Source of the DNA: Niallia circulans
Lineage (GTDB): Bacteria; Bacillota; Bacilli; Bacillales; Cytobacillaceae
Assembly: GCF_007273535.1 (NCBI RefSeq)
Contig: NZ_RIBP01000004.1
Location: 3,754,602-3,818,601 of the forward strand
Length of the DNA: 64,000 nt
Direction: 5' to 3'
The notes below the pieces were generated by a model. That model ran no database searches, was not told the origin of the DNA, and saw only the letters and a list, made by a program, of their open reading frames with translations. The position numbers and the translations under genes were made by a program. This document shows, one piece after another, positions 44,078 through 52,886 of this stretch; the first letter of the stretch is position 1, and each line of letters opens with the position of its first letter.

Positions 44078-45676
44078 TTATTCATCTGCAAGCGGAAGTC
44101 TAATTTCAATAGTCGTTCCTTGATTAACAGCACTCTCAATATGAAGATGACCTTTATGCTGTTCAATAATTTTGAATATCACCATATAGCCTAATCCTGT
44201 TCCCGTATCCTTTGTCGTGTAAAATGGAAGTCCGAGTTTTTTGATTTGCGCAGAGGTCATACCAATACCATTATCCTCAATTTGAATAATTGCTTCCTTT
44301 TCCTCTGTCACATCTGTAAGAATTTTGATCGTTCCTCCATATGGCATTGCTTCCACACTGTTTTTAAAAACGTTCATGAAAACTTGCTTTAATTGGTTTT
44401 CATCACATTGGAGTAGTATACTATCCTCGTTATAATTTCTTTCCATTAAGATATTGTTCATATTGGCACTTGCCTGGAACAAGGAAACTGTTTCATCCAT
44501 AATCTTCTGCAAGTCTTGTTTAACAAAATGAACAGCATGCGGCTTAGAAAGAATTAAAAATTCCCCTACAATAAAATTAATTCGTTTTAACTCAGACATT
44601 ATCAGGTCATAATGGGCTTTTTTATTGAAGTCATTTTCTAAGTACTGGATAAATCCTTGTATCGTAGTGAGCGGATTCCGAATTTCGTGTGCAACACTTG
44701 CAGCCATCTGTCCGACAGCAGTCAGCTTTTCTGAATTCAATAAAAGCTGTTCTGTTTTCTTGCGATCAGTAAAATCCCTGAATTGAGCAAATGCACCCAC
44801 AAGCGTCCCGTTGTTCAGAAAGATTGGGAAGCAATCAAGCAAGAAAATAAGGGTCTCATTATCCTTTTCTCTCGTAAAGGAAATTTCAATATCTGTATAA
44901 GGTCTTTTCGTGTTAAGCACATTCTGCAAATATTCTCCAAAATACTTTAGATCCAAAATGCTCGCACCGACAATATCCTCTTTTTTCCATCCAGTTATAT
45001 GTTCTGCAAATGCATTGAAATCAAGCAGCCTGCCACTTTGGGCAGCTACTAATATTCCATTCCTTGTCGTATCCATGATAATCTTGTTCAAAATATTTAA
45101 CTCATGGTTTTGCCTAATTAAATCGATTTCCCTTTCAATTGTCTGATTCACAGTGGACAGAAGTGTCAGCATCAGAGGGCTTGCATGTTCAAGCTCTGTC
45201 ATAATGGAAATGGTCCCAATAACCTTATCCTCCGTCCAATCCATAATAGGGACTGCATAACAGGCTTTCGTATGAAGATGTGTATGAAAATGCTGATATC
45301 CAACAATTTCAACGCTTTTTTTATGCTTCAATGACAAGGAAATGGCATCAATGCCACAATCTTCTTCTTTAAAGAGTACACCTTCAGCAATACCGATTAT
45401 TTCTGCATTCCGCATGCTCTGTTCATGACCAAGATTCCTCAGCAAATATCCCTCTGCATCACAGACAGAAGCGATAATCGGCATCTCCTTTAAAGAATCG
45501 AGGAATTTATCGAGAAAATACACAACGACATCCAAGATTTCCTGGTACTCCATATGCTTTTGAAGTAATTCCTCTTTATTCAGCCTTTCCGAAAAAACTG
45601 TCATTGCAGTTGGATTTAGTCCATTTTCCAGGCACTTTTGTTTAAGTGATTTAAAATCAATAGATGCTTTCTCCAT
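44078..45676 (-). CDS. GAF-PAS sensor histidine kinase, sporulation-kinase-like
   Basis: A 532-residue cytosolic kinase. A GAF-like sensor (about residues 50-185), a PAS domain (about 195-305), a dimerisation and phospho-acceptor domain with His330 in SVAHEIRNPLTTIQGF, and an ATPase domain (N box NSVEAMPYGG, G1 DNGIGM, G2 TGLGY) are present. The RNPLTTIQGF wording is that of the Kin phosphorelay kinases that feed Spo0F, and no response regulator gene is adjacent, as for orphan Kin proteins. The G2 block reads GTGLGYMV where GTGLGLMV is usual. The ATG follows GGGAGT. Which signal is sensed is unknown. Confidence 0.87.
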   Translation of the reverse strand: MEKASIDFKSLKQKCLENGLNPTAMTVFSERLNKEELLQKHMEYQEILDVVVYFLDKFLDSLKEMPIIASVCDAEGYLLRNLGHEQSMRNAEIIGIAEGVLFKEEDCGIDAISLSLKHKKSVEIVGYQHFHTHLHTKACYAVPIMDWTEDKVIGTISIMTELEHASPLMLTLLSTVNQTIEREIDLIRQNHELNILNKIIMDTTRNGILVAAQSGRLLDFNAFAEHITGWKKEDIVGASILDLKYFGEYLQNVLNTKRPYTDIEISFTREKDNETLIFLLDCFPIFLNNGTLVGAFAQFRDFTDRKKTEQLLLNSEKLTAVGQMAASVAHEIRNPLTTIQGFIQYLENDFNKKAHYDLIMSELKRINFIVGEFLILSKPHAVHFVKQDLQKIMDETVSLFQASANMNNILMERNYNEDSILLQCDENQLKQVFMNVFKNSVEAMPYGGTIKILTDVTEEKEAIIQIEDNGIGMTSAQIKKLGLPFYTTKDTGTGLGYMVIFKIIEQHKGHLHIESAVNQGTTIEIRLPLADE

Positions 45677-45941
45677 AAAAATTACTCCCGTTTCGTTACA
45701 TATATAATGAGTATTAATGTTTTATTAAGATTAAATTAATGAGAGGCGTTACTGCCATTTGCGTCGAATTATATCATAACAAAAAATTCATCCTTTTAGA
45801 GGAATAAATTCTTTATACCTATAAATATGTATCAATTTTCCTTTGTTCTATGAAAATATATATTACCATAAGAACAGGACTATTTATCATAATTGTTTAC
45901 TATTATTAAAGAGAATACATTTTTCATATAGGAGGTCCAAG

Positions 45942-46802
45942 ATGATTGACAACTCTACAATCCTGATTATTGGCGGTGATCAACGCCAGCTTCAAGTGAT
46001 TGATAAGCTTGCCAAAACAGCTGGAAAGATTATTTTAACAGGTTTTGATCAAATACAGCTGGAGTATGTTAATGTCAGCAAACAACGACTTTCTGAAGTC
46101 GATTTCAGCAGTGTGGACAAAATCCTTTTGCCTATCCCTGGTATTGCAACTGATGGAAAAGCAGAATCCAAGTTTGCAAGTGAGGAAATTTTTTTAACAG
46201 AGGAAATGTTTCGGCAGACAAAAGAGTATTGCAAAATCTATTCAGGCATTATTACCCCATTTCTGGAATACATAAAAAAAACAACAGGCAGAAGCATCAT
46301 CCCTATCTTTTCACGCAATGATGTCGCAATTTTGAACTCGATCCCAACTGCTGAAGGAACATTAAAGATTGCCATAGAAGAAACAGACTATACGATGCAT
46401 GGTGCCAATGTAGTAGTATTAGGCTTTGGCAGGGTTGGTATGACCGTTGCCCGCCTTTTTGCAAATGTCGGTGCCAATGTCAGTGTTGCCGTAAGAGAAA
46501 CAGCTGACAAAGCGCGTGTACAGGAAATGGGCCTAAAGCCAATCATATTTCATGCATTATCTGAAGAGATCGCACAGCAAAACATTTGTATTAATACCGT
46601 TCCCTTTCATGTTGTCACAAAAGACCTGATTGATGCCATGTCAGCACAAGCCTTCATTATTGATCTTGCCTCAAAGCCCGGTGGAACAGATTTTGCTTAT
46701 GCAAAGGAAAAAGGTATAAAGGCCATTCATGCTCTCGGTCTGCCAGCGAAGGTTGCACCAACTACTGCAGGGGAAATCATTGCCGATATTGTCCTCGAAT
46801 AG
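45942..46802 (+). CDS. dpaA: Dipicolinate synthase subunit A, orphan copy
   Basis: A 286-residue Rossmann-fold protein of the SpoVFA family. With DpaB it oxidises a dihydrodipicolinate precursor to dipicolinate in the mother cell during sporulation. The N-terminal DpaA domain is IIGGDQRQLQVIDKL...FDQI, and the NAD site VLGFGRVGMTVA is at residues 159-170. The end DLASKPGGTDFAYAKEKGIKAIHALGLPAKVAPTTAGEIIA (read in parts) is highly like DpaA. The ATG at 45942 follows AGGAGGT. Normally dpaB follows directly; here a convergent reductase gene follows. No sigma-K or sigma-G promoter was clear in the 265-bp gap upstream. Confidence 0.88.
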   Translation: MIDNSTILIIGGDQRQLQVIDKLAKTAGKIILTGFDQIQLEYVNVSKQRLSEVDFSSVDKILLPIPGIATDGKAESKFASEEIFLTEEMFRQTKEYCKIYSGIITPFLEYIKKTTGRSIIPIFSRNDVAILNSIPTAEGTLKIAIEETDYTMHGANVVVLGFGRVGMTVARLFANVGANVSVAVRETADKARVQEMGLKPIIFHALSEEIAQQNICINTVPFHVVTKDLIDAMSAQAFIIDLASKPGGTDFAYAKEKGIKAIHALGLPAKVAPTTAGEIIADIVLE

Positions 46803-46825
46803 CAAGCTAACCATTTATACAAAAA

Positions 46826-46852
46826 GAAAAAGGGGCGGCTGCCCCTTTTTTT
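46826..46852. terminator. Bidirectional terminator after dpaA
   Basis: AAAAAGGGGC (46827-46836) pairs with GCCCCTTTTT (46841-46850) around GGCT, with A- and T-runs on both sides. Confidence 0.88.
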
Positions 46853-46855
46853 GCT

Positions 46856-47839
46856 TTAATATGGTCCCCTAATGCTGTTTTTCACTTTTTGTTGATAAAA
46901 CTCCTGCAGCCTTGTTATTTCTGCCGGAGAAAAGGACCTCTCTTCCAACGCCACTAAGTTACCCTTTACTTGCTGCTCATTTTTGAAACCTGGGATGATA
47001 CAAGATACCTCTTCATGATCAAGTATCCATCTTAAAGAAGCGGATGCCATTGATTGGCGACCTTTAGCAATCCAGCGAAGGTCGTCTGCCAGCTCAACTC
47101 CCTTTGAAAAACCAAGGCCAGCAAATGTCTCGCCAATATTAAAAGACTCGCCATTTTCATTAAATGCTCGATGATCGTCCTGTTCAAAACGATGCCCTTG
47201 CGAAAATTTCCCTGTTAACAGCCCGCTCGCAAGAGGCAAGCGCACCAAAATTCCGGTGCCATTCTGCTTTGCTTTTGGCAAAAGTGCTTCTAATGGCTTT
47301 TGACGGAAGATATTAAAGATGACTTGCAGTGCAGCAACACTTTTATGATTGAGGCATACTAATCCTTCTTCCACTGTTTCTACACTGACGCCATAGTGCT
47401 TAATTTTCCCTTCCTTTTTCAAACGGTCCAAAACTTCAAAAACACGGCCATCCCGAAGGATTTCAAGTGGCGGACAATGAATCTGATACAAGTCGATAGC
47501 CTCTCTGTTCAAGCGCCTCAAGCTGTTTTCGCAAAAGGTCTGAACATTTTCATATGTGTAGGTGTCAGCTGAATGAATATCTCCGCTCCGGCAAAATTTC
47601 GTCGCAATGTGAATGTCATTTTCCTTACCCTTAGTCGCCTTCGCAAGCAGCTCTTCACTATGTCCATTTCCATAGACATCGGCTGTATCAAAGAAATTCA
47701 CACCTTCTCCTATTGCCAGATCAAGCGATTTAAGAGCTTCGACATCATTTGTTTGCCCCCAAGAGCCACCAATCGCCCAAGTCCCAAAACTTACTTCACT
47801 TACCTCTAAACCTGTGTTCCCCAGCTTTCTATATTTCAT
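46856..47839 (-). CDS. Aldo-keto reductase at the end of the xylose cluster
   Basis: A 327-residue NADPH-dependent reductase with the tetrad Asp51, Tyr56, Lys81 and His121 (DTADVYGNGHSEE, TKFCRSGD, LYQIHCPP) and the cofactor end IIPGFKNEQQVKGN. It is close to the YhdN/IolS-type AKR11 group rather than to yeast xylose reductase. It is 20 bp downstream of xylB, so it is probably co-transcribed and may act on a pentose or a reactive aldehyde made during xylose growth. It is clearly different from the YghZ-type enzyme at 25-26 kb. Confidence 0.87.
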   Translation of the reverse strand: MKYRKLGNTGLEVSEVSFGTWAIGGSWGQTNDVEALKSLDLAIGEGVNFFDTADVYGNGHSEELLAKATKGKENDIHIATKFCRSGDIHSADTYTYENVQTFCENSLRRLNREAIDLYQIHCPPLEILRDGRVFEVLDRLKKEGKIKHYGVSVETVEEGLVCLNHKSVAALQVIFNIFRQKPLEALLPKAKQNGTGILVRLPLASGLLTGKFSQGHRFEQDDHRAFNENGESFNIGETFAGLGFSKGVELADDLRWIAKGRQSMASASLRWILDHEEVSCIIPGFKNEQQVKGNLVALEERSFSPAEITRLQEFYQQKVKNSIRGPY

Positions 47840-47859
47840 TTTTCTGCCTCCAAGTCTTA

Positions 47860-49350
47860 TTACTTTCGAAACTGTGATAACTCCTCAGACAGCGTTTTTG
47901 TTTGACTATATACCGTTTGATAAATTCGATATAGCTCTTCATACCGTGTAACATTCTCTTGAATTGGCTCAAATTCCTTCACAGGCTGCAGCATTTTTTC
48001 AGCGCATTCCTGAAGGGACTGAAACCAGCCCGCACCAACTGCTGCAAGCATTGCCGCACCCATGCCAGGACCCTGTTCACTTGATAGCTTTTGCACGCTT
48101 GCCTTAAAGATATCTGCCTGCATCTGCAGCCAGTCATCATTTTTGGCTCCGCCGCCAATCGAGATTATCTTGTTGATTGTCTTTCCGTTCGCCCGAAATA
48201 TTTCAATCGACTCATTTAATGAGAAGGTGATTCCTTCCAGCACTGCACGAACAAAATCCCTCCGTTTGTGGGCAGCATCCATACCAATAAAGCTGGCGCG
48301 AATTGCTGCATCAGGATGCGGCGTTCTTTCTCCCGCCAAATAAGGAGTAAACACCAATCCATTTGCCCCAATCGGAACATTATTAAGGTCTTCCAGCAGT
48401 TCATCAAACCCAATATTTTCAGCAAACGTTTCTTTAAACCAGCTCAAGCTGTGCCCTGCCGCCAATGTTACCCCCATCGTATAGTAGGCATTTTCCTCAC
48501 CATGATTGAAATAATGTACCTTACCTTCAAAATCCTTGTCTGCTTTTTCTTCGTAGGAAAGAACGACACCAGATGTGCCGATGCTGCAAAGTGTTTTTCC
48601 ATCTGCTAGTATGCCTGCCCCAATCGCGCCACAAGCATTGTCAGCGCCACCAGCGAACACTTTGCAGGATAAACCTGTTTTCTTCGTAACATCGGCCGTA
48701 ACAGTACCAACAAAGGCATGTGACTCTACAAGTGGCGGACAAAGGCGGCTATCAATTCCGAACAGTTCACAAAGCTCTGTACTCCACTCCTTTTTACTTA
48801 TATCCAAAAGCAAGGTGCCTGCTGCATCTGAGTATTCTGTATGTATGTTTCCAGTCAGCCTAAAGCGCAAATAATCCTTTGGCAGCATGAAAACAGCTGC
48901 TTTATTGAATATCTCTTTTTCATATTGCTTAACCCAAAGCAGCTTAGGCAGGGTAAAGCCTTCCAATGCTGGGTTTTTTGTGATCTCAAGCAATTTGTCC
49001 CCGGCTTTGTCAATAATAATTTGGCACTGCTCTGTCGTTCTCGTATCATTCCATAGTATTGCGTTCCGCAATACGTGCTTCTCCTCATTTAACAAAACAA
49101 GGCCATGCATTTGCCCTGAAAAGCTGATGCCTTCAATATCCTCTTTCTCGCCTTCAAACACTTCCATTATGTCCGTTAAACCTGCAAGCGTTTTCTGAAC
49201 CCATTCCTCTGGGTCCTGTTCACTATAGCCCGATTTTTCATGAATAAGCGGATAAGATTTTGATACTTCATGAACAACATTTCCCCCTTTATCTACAAGC
49301 AAAATCTTCACAGCACTTGTACCTAAATCAACTCCTAAGCAATACTTCAT
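47860..49350 (-). CDS. xylB: Xylulokinase
   Basis: Phosphorylates D-xylulose to xylulose 5-phosphate with ATP. The 496-residue FGGY-family kinase has the N-terminal phosphate motif LGVDLGTSAVKILLVD (residues 4-19), SGQMHG for substrate binding, NDTRTTEQ, GGADNACGAIGAG with the catalytic Asp, and the second-domain block PYLAGERTPHPDAAIR with IGGGAKNDDW (adenosine site). It is 73 bp after xylA and separated from it by a terminator-like hairpin. An aldo-keto reductase gene follows. Confidence 0.95.
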   Translation of the reverse strand: MKYCLGVDLGTSAVKILLVDKGGNVVHEVSKSYPLIHEKSGYSEQDPEEWVQKTLAGLTDIMEVFEGEKEDIEGISFSGQMHGLVLLNEEKHVLRNAILWNDTRTTEQCQIIIDKAGDKLLEITKNPALEGFTLPKLLWVKQYEKEIFNKAAVFMLPKDYLRFRLTGNIHTEYSDAAGTLLLDISKKEWSTELCELFGIDSRLCPPLVESHAFVGTVTADVTKKTGLSCKVFAGGADNACGAIGAGILADGKTLCSIGTSGVVLSYEEKADKDFEGKVHYFNHGEENAYYTMGVTLAAGHSLSWFKETFAENIGFDELLEDLNNVPIGANGLVFTPYLAGERTPHPDAAIRASFIGMDAAHKRRDFVRAVLEGITFSLNESIEIFRANGKTINKIISIGGGAKNDDWLQMQADIFKASVQKLSSEQGPGMGAAMLAAVGAGWFQSLQECAEKMLQPVKEFEPIQENVTRYEELYRIYQTVYSQTKTLSEELSQFRK

Positions 49351-49382
49351 AAAATCACCTCATTATGTCATTTGTATTTTTA

Positions 49383-49419
49383 AAAAATGTGCTGGCAACA
49401 TAAGTCCCAGCACATTTTT
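49383..49419 (-). terminator. Intercistronic hairpin/terminator between xylA and xylB
   Basis: AAAAATGTGCTGG (49383-49395) pairs perfectly with CCAGCACATTTTT (49407-49419); on the minus strand six Ts follow. No promoter for xylB is evident after it, so partial read-through is likely. Confidence 0.8.
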
Positions 49420-49423
49420 CCCT

Positions 49424-50755
49424 TTATACGCGAACAGTTGATAAAGTTTCCAGTAAATATTGATTCACAATCGCTTTTAAACGCTCTTGACGGCCTGATT
49501 TATTTGTTACTTCCCCAGCTGTGAGCGCATATTGCTCTAATTTATGGAGATTCGTTCTACCTTCGACAATATCAAGACCAATTCCTTCATTAAAGCTTGC
49601 ATAACGATCGGCAATAAAGTCTTCCAGCACTCTGTCCTCAATCAGCTTATTTGCCACCTTAAGACCGATAGCAAATGAATCCATTCCCGCAATATGGGCA
49701 TGGAAAAGATCTTCTGCCTCAAAGGAACCTCTGCGAACCTTCGCATCAAAGTTTAAGCCGCCTTTGCCAAGTCCGCCATTCATTAAAATTTCATACATTG
49801 CCAAAGTCGTGCTGTACAAATCAGTTGGGAATTCGTCTGTATCCCAGCCAATCAGTGTATCCCCTTGATTGGCATCAACAGAGCCAAGCATGCCGTTTAT
49901 TCTCGCCACTCGCAATTCATGCTCGAAAGTGTGACCGGCAAGCGTCGCATGGTTTGCTTCAATATTAAACTTAAAGTGATCTTTGAGATCATATTTCTGC
50001 AGGAATGCCAATCCTGTCGCTACATCAAAATCATACTGATGCTTTGTCGGCTCTTTTGGCTTCGGCTCAATAAGGAACGGAACATTAAAGTCAATTTCCT
50101 TCGCATAATCAATGGCCATATGGAAGAAACGAGCCAGGTTGTCTTGCTCTAATTTCATATCAGTGTTCAGCAATGTGTCATACCCTTCGCGGCCACCCCA
50201 GAACACATAGTTTTCTGCACCTAATTCCTTGCCGATTTCAAGACCTTTTTTTACTTTTGCTGCAGCGTATGCAAACACATCCGCATTATTGGAAGTTGCT
50301 GCACCGTGCACATATCGTGGGTGTGTAAACATATTAGCAGTATTCCAAAGCAGTTTTGTTTTGCTTGTTTTCATATATTCTTTAATCATCGCAACAATTG
50401 GATCCAGATTATCATATGTTTCTTTTAATGTATTTCCTTCTGGTGCAATATCAGAATCATGAAAGCAGAAAAACGGAGCGTTCAGTTTTTCAAATAATTC
50501 AAAAGCTGCTTCAACACGAGCTTTTGCCAAATCAAGACCTTTTAAGTGATTCCAAGGGCGGATTGCTGTACCGCTTCCGAACGGGTCTGTGCCGTCCGCT
50601 GTGAATGTGTGCCAGTATGCAACAGAGAAACGGAGCTGCTCCTCCATGGAAGCGCCATTTACGATTTCCTCTGGATTATAATACTTAAAAGAAAAAGGAT
50701 TTTTCGATGTAGGACCCTCATACTTTATTTGATTAATGTTTTCAAAATACGCCAT
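49424..50755 (-). CDS. xylA: Xylose isomerase
   Basis: Interconverts D-xylose and D-xylulose using two divalent metals. The 443-residue TIM barrel has [12 protein letters not shown] (His/Asp), [34 protein letters not shown] (metal Glu and Lys), [36 protein letters not shown] and [13 protein letters not shown] (metal Asp). These are the signatures of class II isomerases. The ATG at 50755 has GGGAGG 9 bp upstream. It is divergent from xylR, with three XylR-like boxes and a cre site between the genes. Confidence 0.97.
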   Translation of the reverse strand: MAYFENINQIKYEGPTSKNPFSFKYYNPEEIVNGASMEEQLRFSVAYWHTFTADGTDPFGSGTAIRPWNHLKGLDLAKARVEAAFELFEKLNAPFFCFHDSDIAPEGNTLKETYDNLDPIVAMIKEYMKTSKTKLLWNTANMFTHPRYVHGAATSNNADVFAYAAAKVKKGLEIGKELGAENYVFWGGREGYDTLLNTDMKLEQDNLARFFHMAIDYAKEIDFNVPFLIEPKPKEPTKHQYDFDVATGLAFLQKYDLKDHFKFNIEANHATLAGHTFEHELRVARINGMLGSVDANQGDTLIGWDTDEFPTDLYSTTLAMYEILMNGGLGKGGLNFDAKVRRGSFEAEDLFHAHIAGMDSFAIGLKVANKLIEDRVLEDFIADRYASFNEGIGLDIVEGRTNLHKLEQYALTAGEVTNKSGRQERLKAIVNQYLLETLSTVRV

Positions 50756-50786
50756 TGTTAACTGCCTCCCTATTACATTCATTTTT

Positions 50787-50800
50787 TGATACCGCTTACA
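50787..50800. promoter_or_regulatory. cre site in the xylA leader
   Basis: TGATACCGCTTACA matches the CcpA consensus TGWAANCGNTNWCA at 13 of 14 positions. It lies about 60 bp downstream of the predicted xylA start site, so it would work as a road-block. Confidence 0.75.
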
Positions 50801-50865
50801 AAATACAAGAAAAAGAAGAATCATATATTCCATTCTCTTTCTATCTTCTTGTTAGCTATGAAGCT

Positions 50866-50894
50866 ATTATATCAGCGTAAACTTAGTTTGTCTA
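50866..50894 (-). promoter_or_regulatory. xylA promoter
   Basis: Minus-strand TAGACA (50894-50889), 17 bp, TATAAT (50871-50866). The first XylR box occupies the spacer next to the -35. Confidence 0.8.
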
Positions 50895-50947
50895 TTGAAT
50901 AAACTAAGTTTATTGCACTTTGTTTGTTTATTAGATAAACTTAGTTT
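50879..50947. promoter_or_regulatory. Three XylR-type boxes in the xylA-xylR intergenic region
   Basis: The 11-bp palindrome AAACT(T/A)AGTTT occurs at 50879-50889, 50901-50911 and 50937-50947. The first two form TTAGTTT...AAACTAA over 25 bp, the geometry of the Bacillus xyl operator. The third covers the -10 of a xylR promoter (TTGCAC 50913-50918, 17 bp, TAAACT 50936-50941). Confidence 0.85.
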
Positions 50948-51023
50948 AATTGTATTACTGTTTTTCCCTATTAATGTTAAAATGGGGATATTATTTTCAA
51001 ATCAAGGGGGCTAAAATACATTC

Positions 51024-52193
51024 ATGCCAATCACTTGGAACCAACAGCTCGTTAAAAAAGAAAACAAATCACTTGTACTTTCGCAAATAATCAATCATGC
51101 TCCCCTCTCTCGTGCAGATATTGCTCAGCGTTCTGGTCTTAATAAAGGCACTGTTTCCTCGCTTGTAGCAGAGCTCATTGAAGAAAAACTTATTAATGAA
51201 TCTGGTCCAGGCGAATCAAGCGGCGGCAGACGCCCCGTCATGCTCCACTTTAATCATGGAGCTGGCCATACAATTGGAATCGACCTTGGTGTCAATTACA
51301 TCCTCGGCGTACTAACAGACTTGAGCGGCAATATTATTGTCCATAAAAATGAATCGTATAAAAACATATCCTATGAAGATACGATGAGCCGCGTAGTAAA
51401 TATAATCAAGGCCTTAATAAGCGCTGCCCCTCCCTCCCCTTACAATATTGTTGGAATTGGAGTAGGCACACCAGGTATCGTCGATAAAAAAGGCATACTT
51501 TTACTTGCACCCAACCTAGGCTGGCACGACATCCCTTTTCAAACAGAACTGGAGAGAATCTTTCAAATACCAGTTATTGTTGAAAACGAAGCGAACACTG
51601 GTGCTTATGGAGAAAAACGGTTTGGAGTTGGTCAGCATGCTGACAACTTGATATACATTAGCGCAGGTATCGGTATTGGTGCTGGCATTATTATTAATGG
51701 CGAGCTTTACAGTGGATTTACCGGCTATTCTGGTGAAGTCGGACATATGACAATTGACAGAAATGGTGTTAAATGTACATGCGGCAACAAAGGCTGCTGG
51801 GAGCTTTATGCTTCAGAACAGGCTTTACTGTCAAAATATTACAGCAAGAACCTCAAAAAGGAAAACGGTTTGGATGATATCATCAGCCTTGCAAAACAAG
51901 GAAACAAAGAAGTTCTTGAGACATTAGCAGAAATAGGTGAAAACCTGGCTCTCGGGATTATTAATATCATTCATGCCTTCAATCCAGAACAAATCATTAT
52001 CGGAAATCGGCTCGCTTCCTGTAAACAATGGCTCGAACCAAAAGTAAAGGAAGTCATCCAGCAATATACTTCCCCCTTTAATCAGACAGATATCAGAATT
52101 GATTTCTCTAATCCAATTATGCCAGTTTCAGCAATTGGAGCATCAGCTTTTTCGGCAGAGGCGTTTTTGAAAGCACAGCTTGAAATTAAGTAA
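51024..52193 (+). CDS. xylR: Xylose repressor XylR, ROK family
   Basis: A 389-residue repressor: an N-terminal winged HTH (about residues 12-65; PLSRADIAQRSGLNKGTVSS) and a C-terminal ROK sugar-kinase-like domain (from about 84). The domain shows IGIDLGVNYILGVLTDLSG, ENEANTGAYGE and the zinc motif CTCGNKGCWE (residues 251-260; Cys251, 253, 258). Xylose binding releases it from its operators. It is divergent from xylA, and its own promoter overlaps one box, so it is likely autoregulated. The AAGGGGG site is 13 bp from the ATG, wider than usual. Confidence 0.93.
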   Translation: MPITWNQQLVKKENKSLVLSQIINHAPLSRADIAQRSGLNKGTVSSLVAELIEEKLINESGPGESSGGRRPVMLHFNHGAGHTIGIDLGVNYILGVLTDLSGNIIVHKNESYKNISYEDTMSRVVNIIKALISAAPPSPYNIVGIGVGTPGIVDKKGILLLAPNLGWHDIPFQTELERIFQIPVIVENEANTGAYGEKRFGVGQHADNLIYISAGIGIGAGIIINGELYSGFTGYSGEVGHMTIDRNGVKCTCGNKGCWELYASEQALLSKYYSKNLKKENGLDDIISLAKQGNKEVLETLAEIGENLALGIINIIHAFNPEQIIIGNRLASCKQWLEPKVKEVIQQYTSPFNQTDIRIDFSNPIMPVSAIGASAFSAEAFLKAQLEIK

Positions 52194-52226
52194 AAAAGCG
52201 TGAGCGAAGTAGCTCACGCTTTTTTA
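52192..52226. terminator. Bidirectional terminator after xylR
   Basis: GCGTGAGC (52198-52205) pairs with GCTCACGC (52212-52219), extended by A6/T6 flanks. Confidence 0.9.
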
Positions 52227-52233
52227 TGCTTGC

Positions 52234-52866
52234 CTAAACAGCCAGTCCTTTCCCCCCTTTTTTCTCAATCAACCTAAAGCTGTAGCTCCCTCCTGCCATC
52301 CATATCCACGCAATAGAAATTCCACCGTAAAACGGTATTAGCCCAGGCATATATAACAAAAGACAAACTGTCGCTATTGTAAGAACCAGCATGAGTAGTG
52401 TGATGTGAAGATGATACGCCCCAAGGAGCAGGGCATATTTAAGATGGTCGCCAAGCTTTAAGTCATAATGGACAAAAATAGGGAAAAAGTATCCTAGCAG
52501 TGTGAGAAAAACAGCTGACAGCAGCAACAGCAAACCTGTCATCATCCCTTTGATTACGCCATCTGTATATTGAAGAAACCAATAATCCAAACAAAGAATC
52601 GCACAAATGACCATCAGGAAAAGCCCTAATAGATTCGCTTTGATAAATTCCTGTTTATAGATAGTATGAAATGTCCTCCACACAGGTATATCTGTTTCTC
52701 TTAGCAGCCATTTCCTTATCACCGCAAACAGAGCTGTGGTCGCAGGCATGAAACCGAATACAAGCAGACCTGCTATTGTATACACCATCCAAATGATATT
52801 AAGGTAAGCTGCCTTCGTGATCCACTCACATGCAATGAATAGTTTACCCATCGACTTTGCCCACAT
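52234..52866 (-). CDS. DUF624 (YesL-like) membrane protein
   Basis: A 210-residue protein with five hydrophobic helices. Bacillus YesL-type DUF624 proteins are regularly encoded with oligosaccharide ABC transporters of the YesO-YtcQ type, with no proven role. Here it is the last gene after the GH52 beta-xylosidase (20-bp gap), so it belongs to the xylo-oligosaccharide operon. The ATG has AGAGGTGA upstream. It ends at the terminator shared with xylR. Confidence 0.82.
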   Translation of the reverse strand: MWAKSMGKLFIACEWITKAAYLNIIWMVYTIAGLLVFGFMPATTALFAVIRKWLLRETDIPVWRTFHTIYKQEFIKANLLGLFLMVICAILCLDYWFLQYTDGVIKGMMTGLLLLLSAVFLTLLGYFFPIFVHYDLKLGDHLKYALLLGAYHLHITLLMLVLTIATVCLLLYMPGLIPFYGGISIAWIWMAGGSYSFRLIEKKGGKGLAV

Positions 52867-52886
52867 AGTTTCACCTCTTTTTTGTT

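Noticed and set aside
45844..45876. Sporulation (sigma-K or sigma-G) promoter before dpaA
   Set aside because: Several CATA-like hexamers exist, but none has both elements at proper spacing; only an imperfect inverted repeat is evident.
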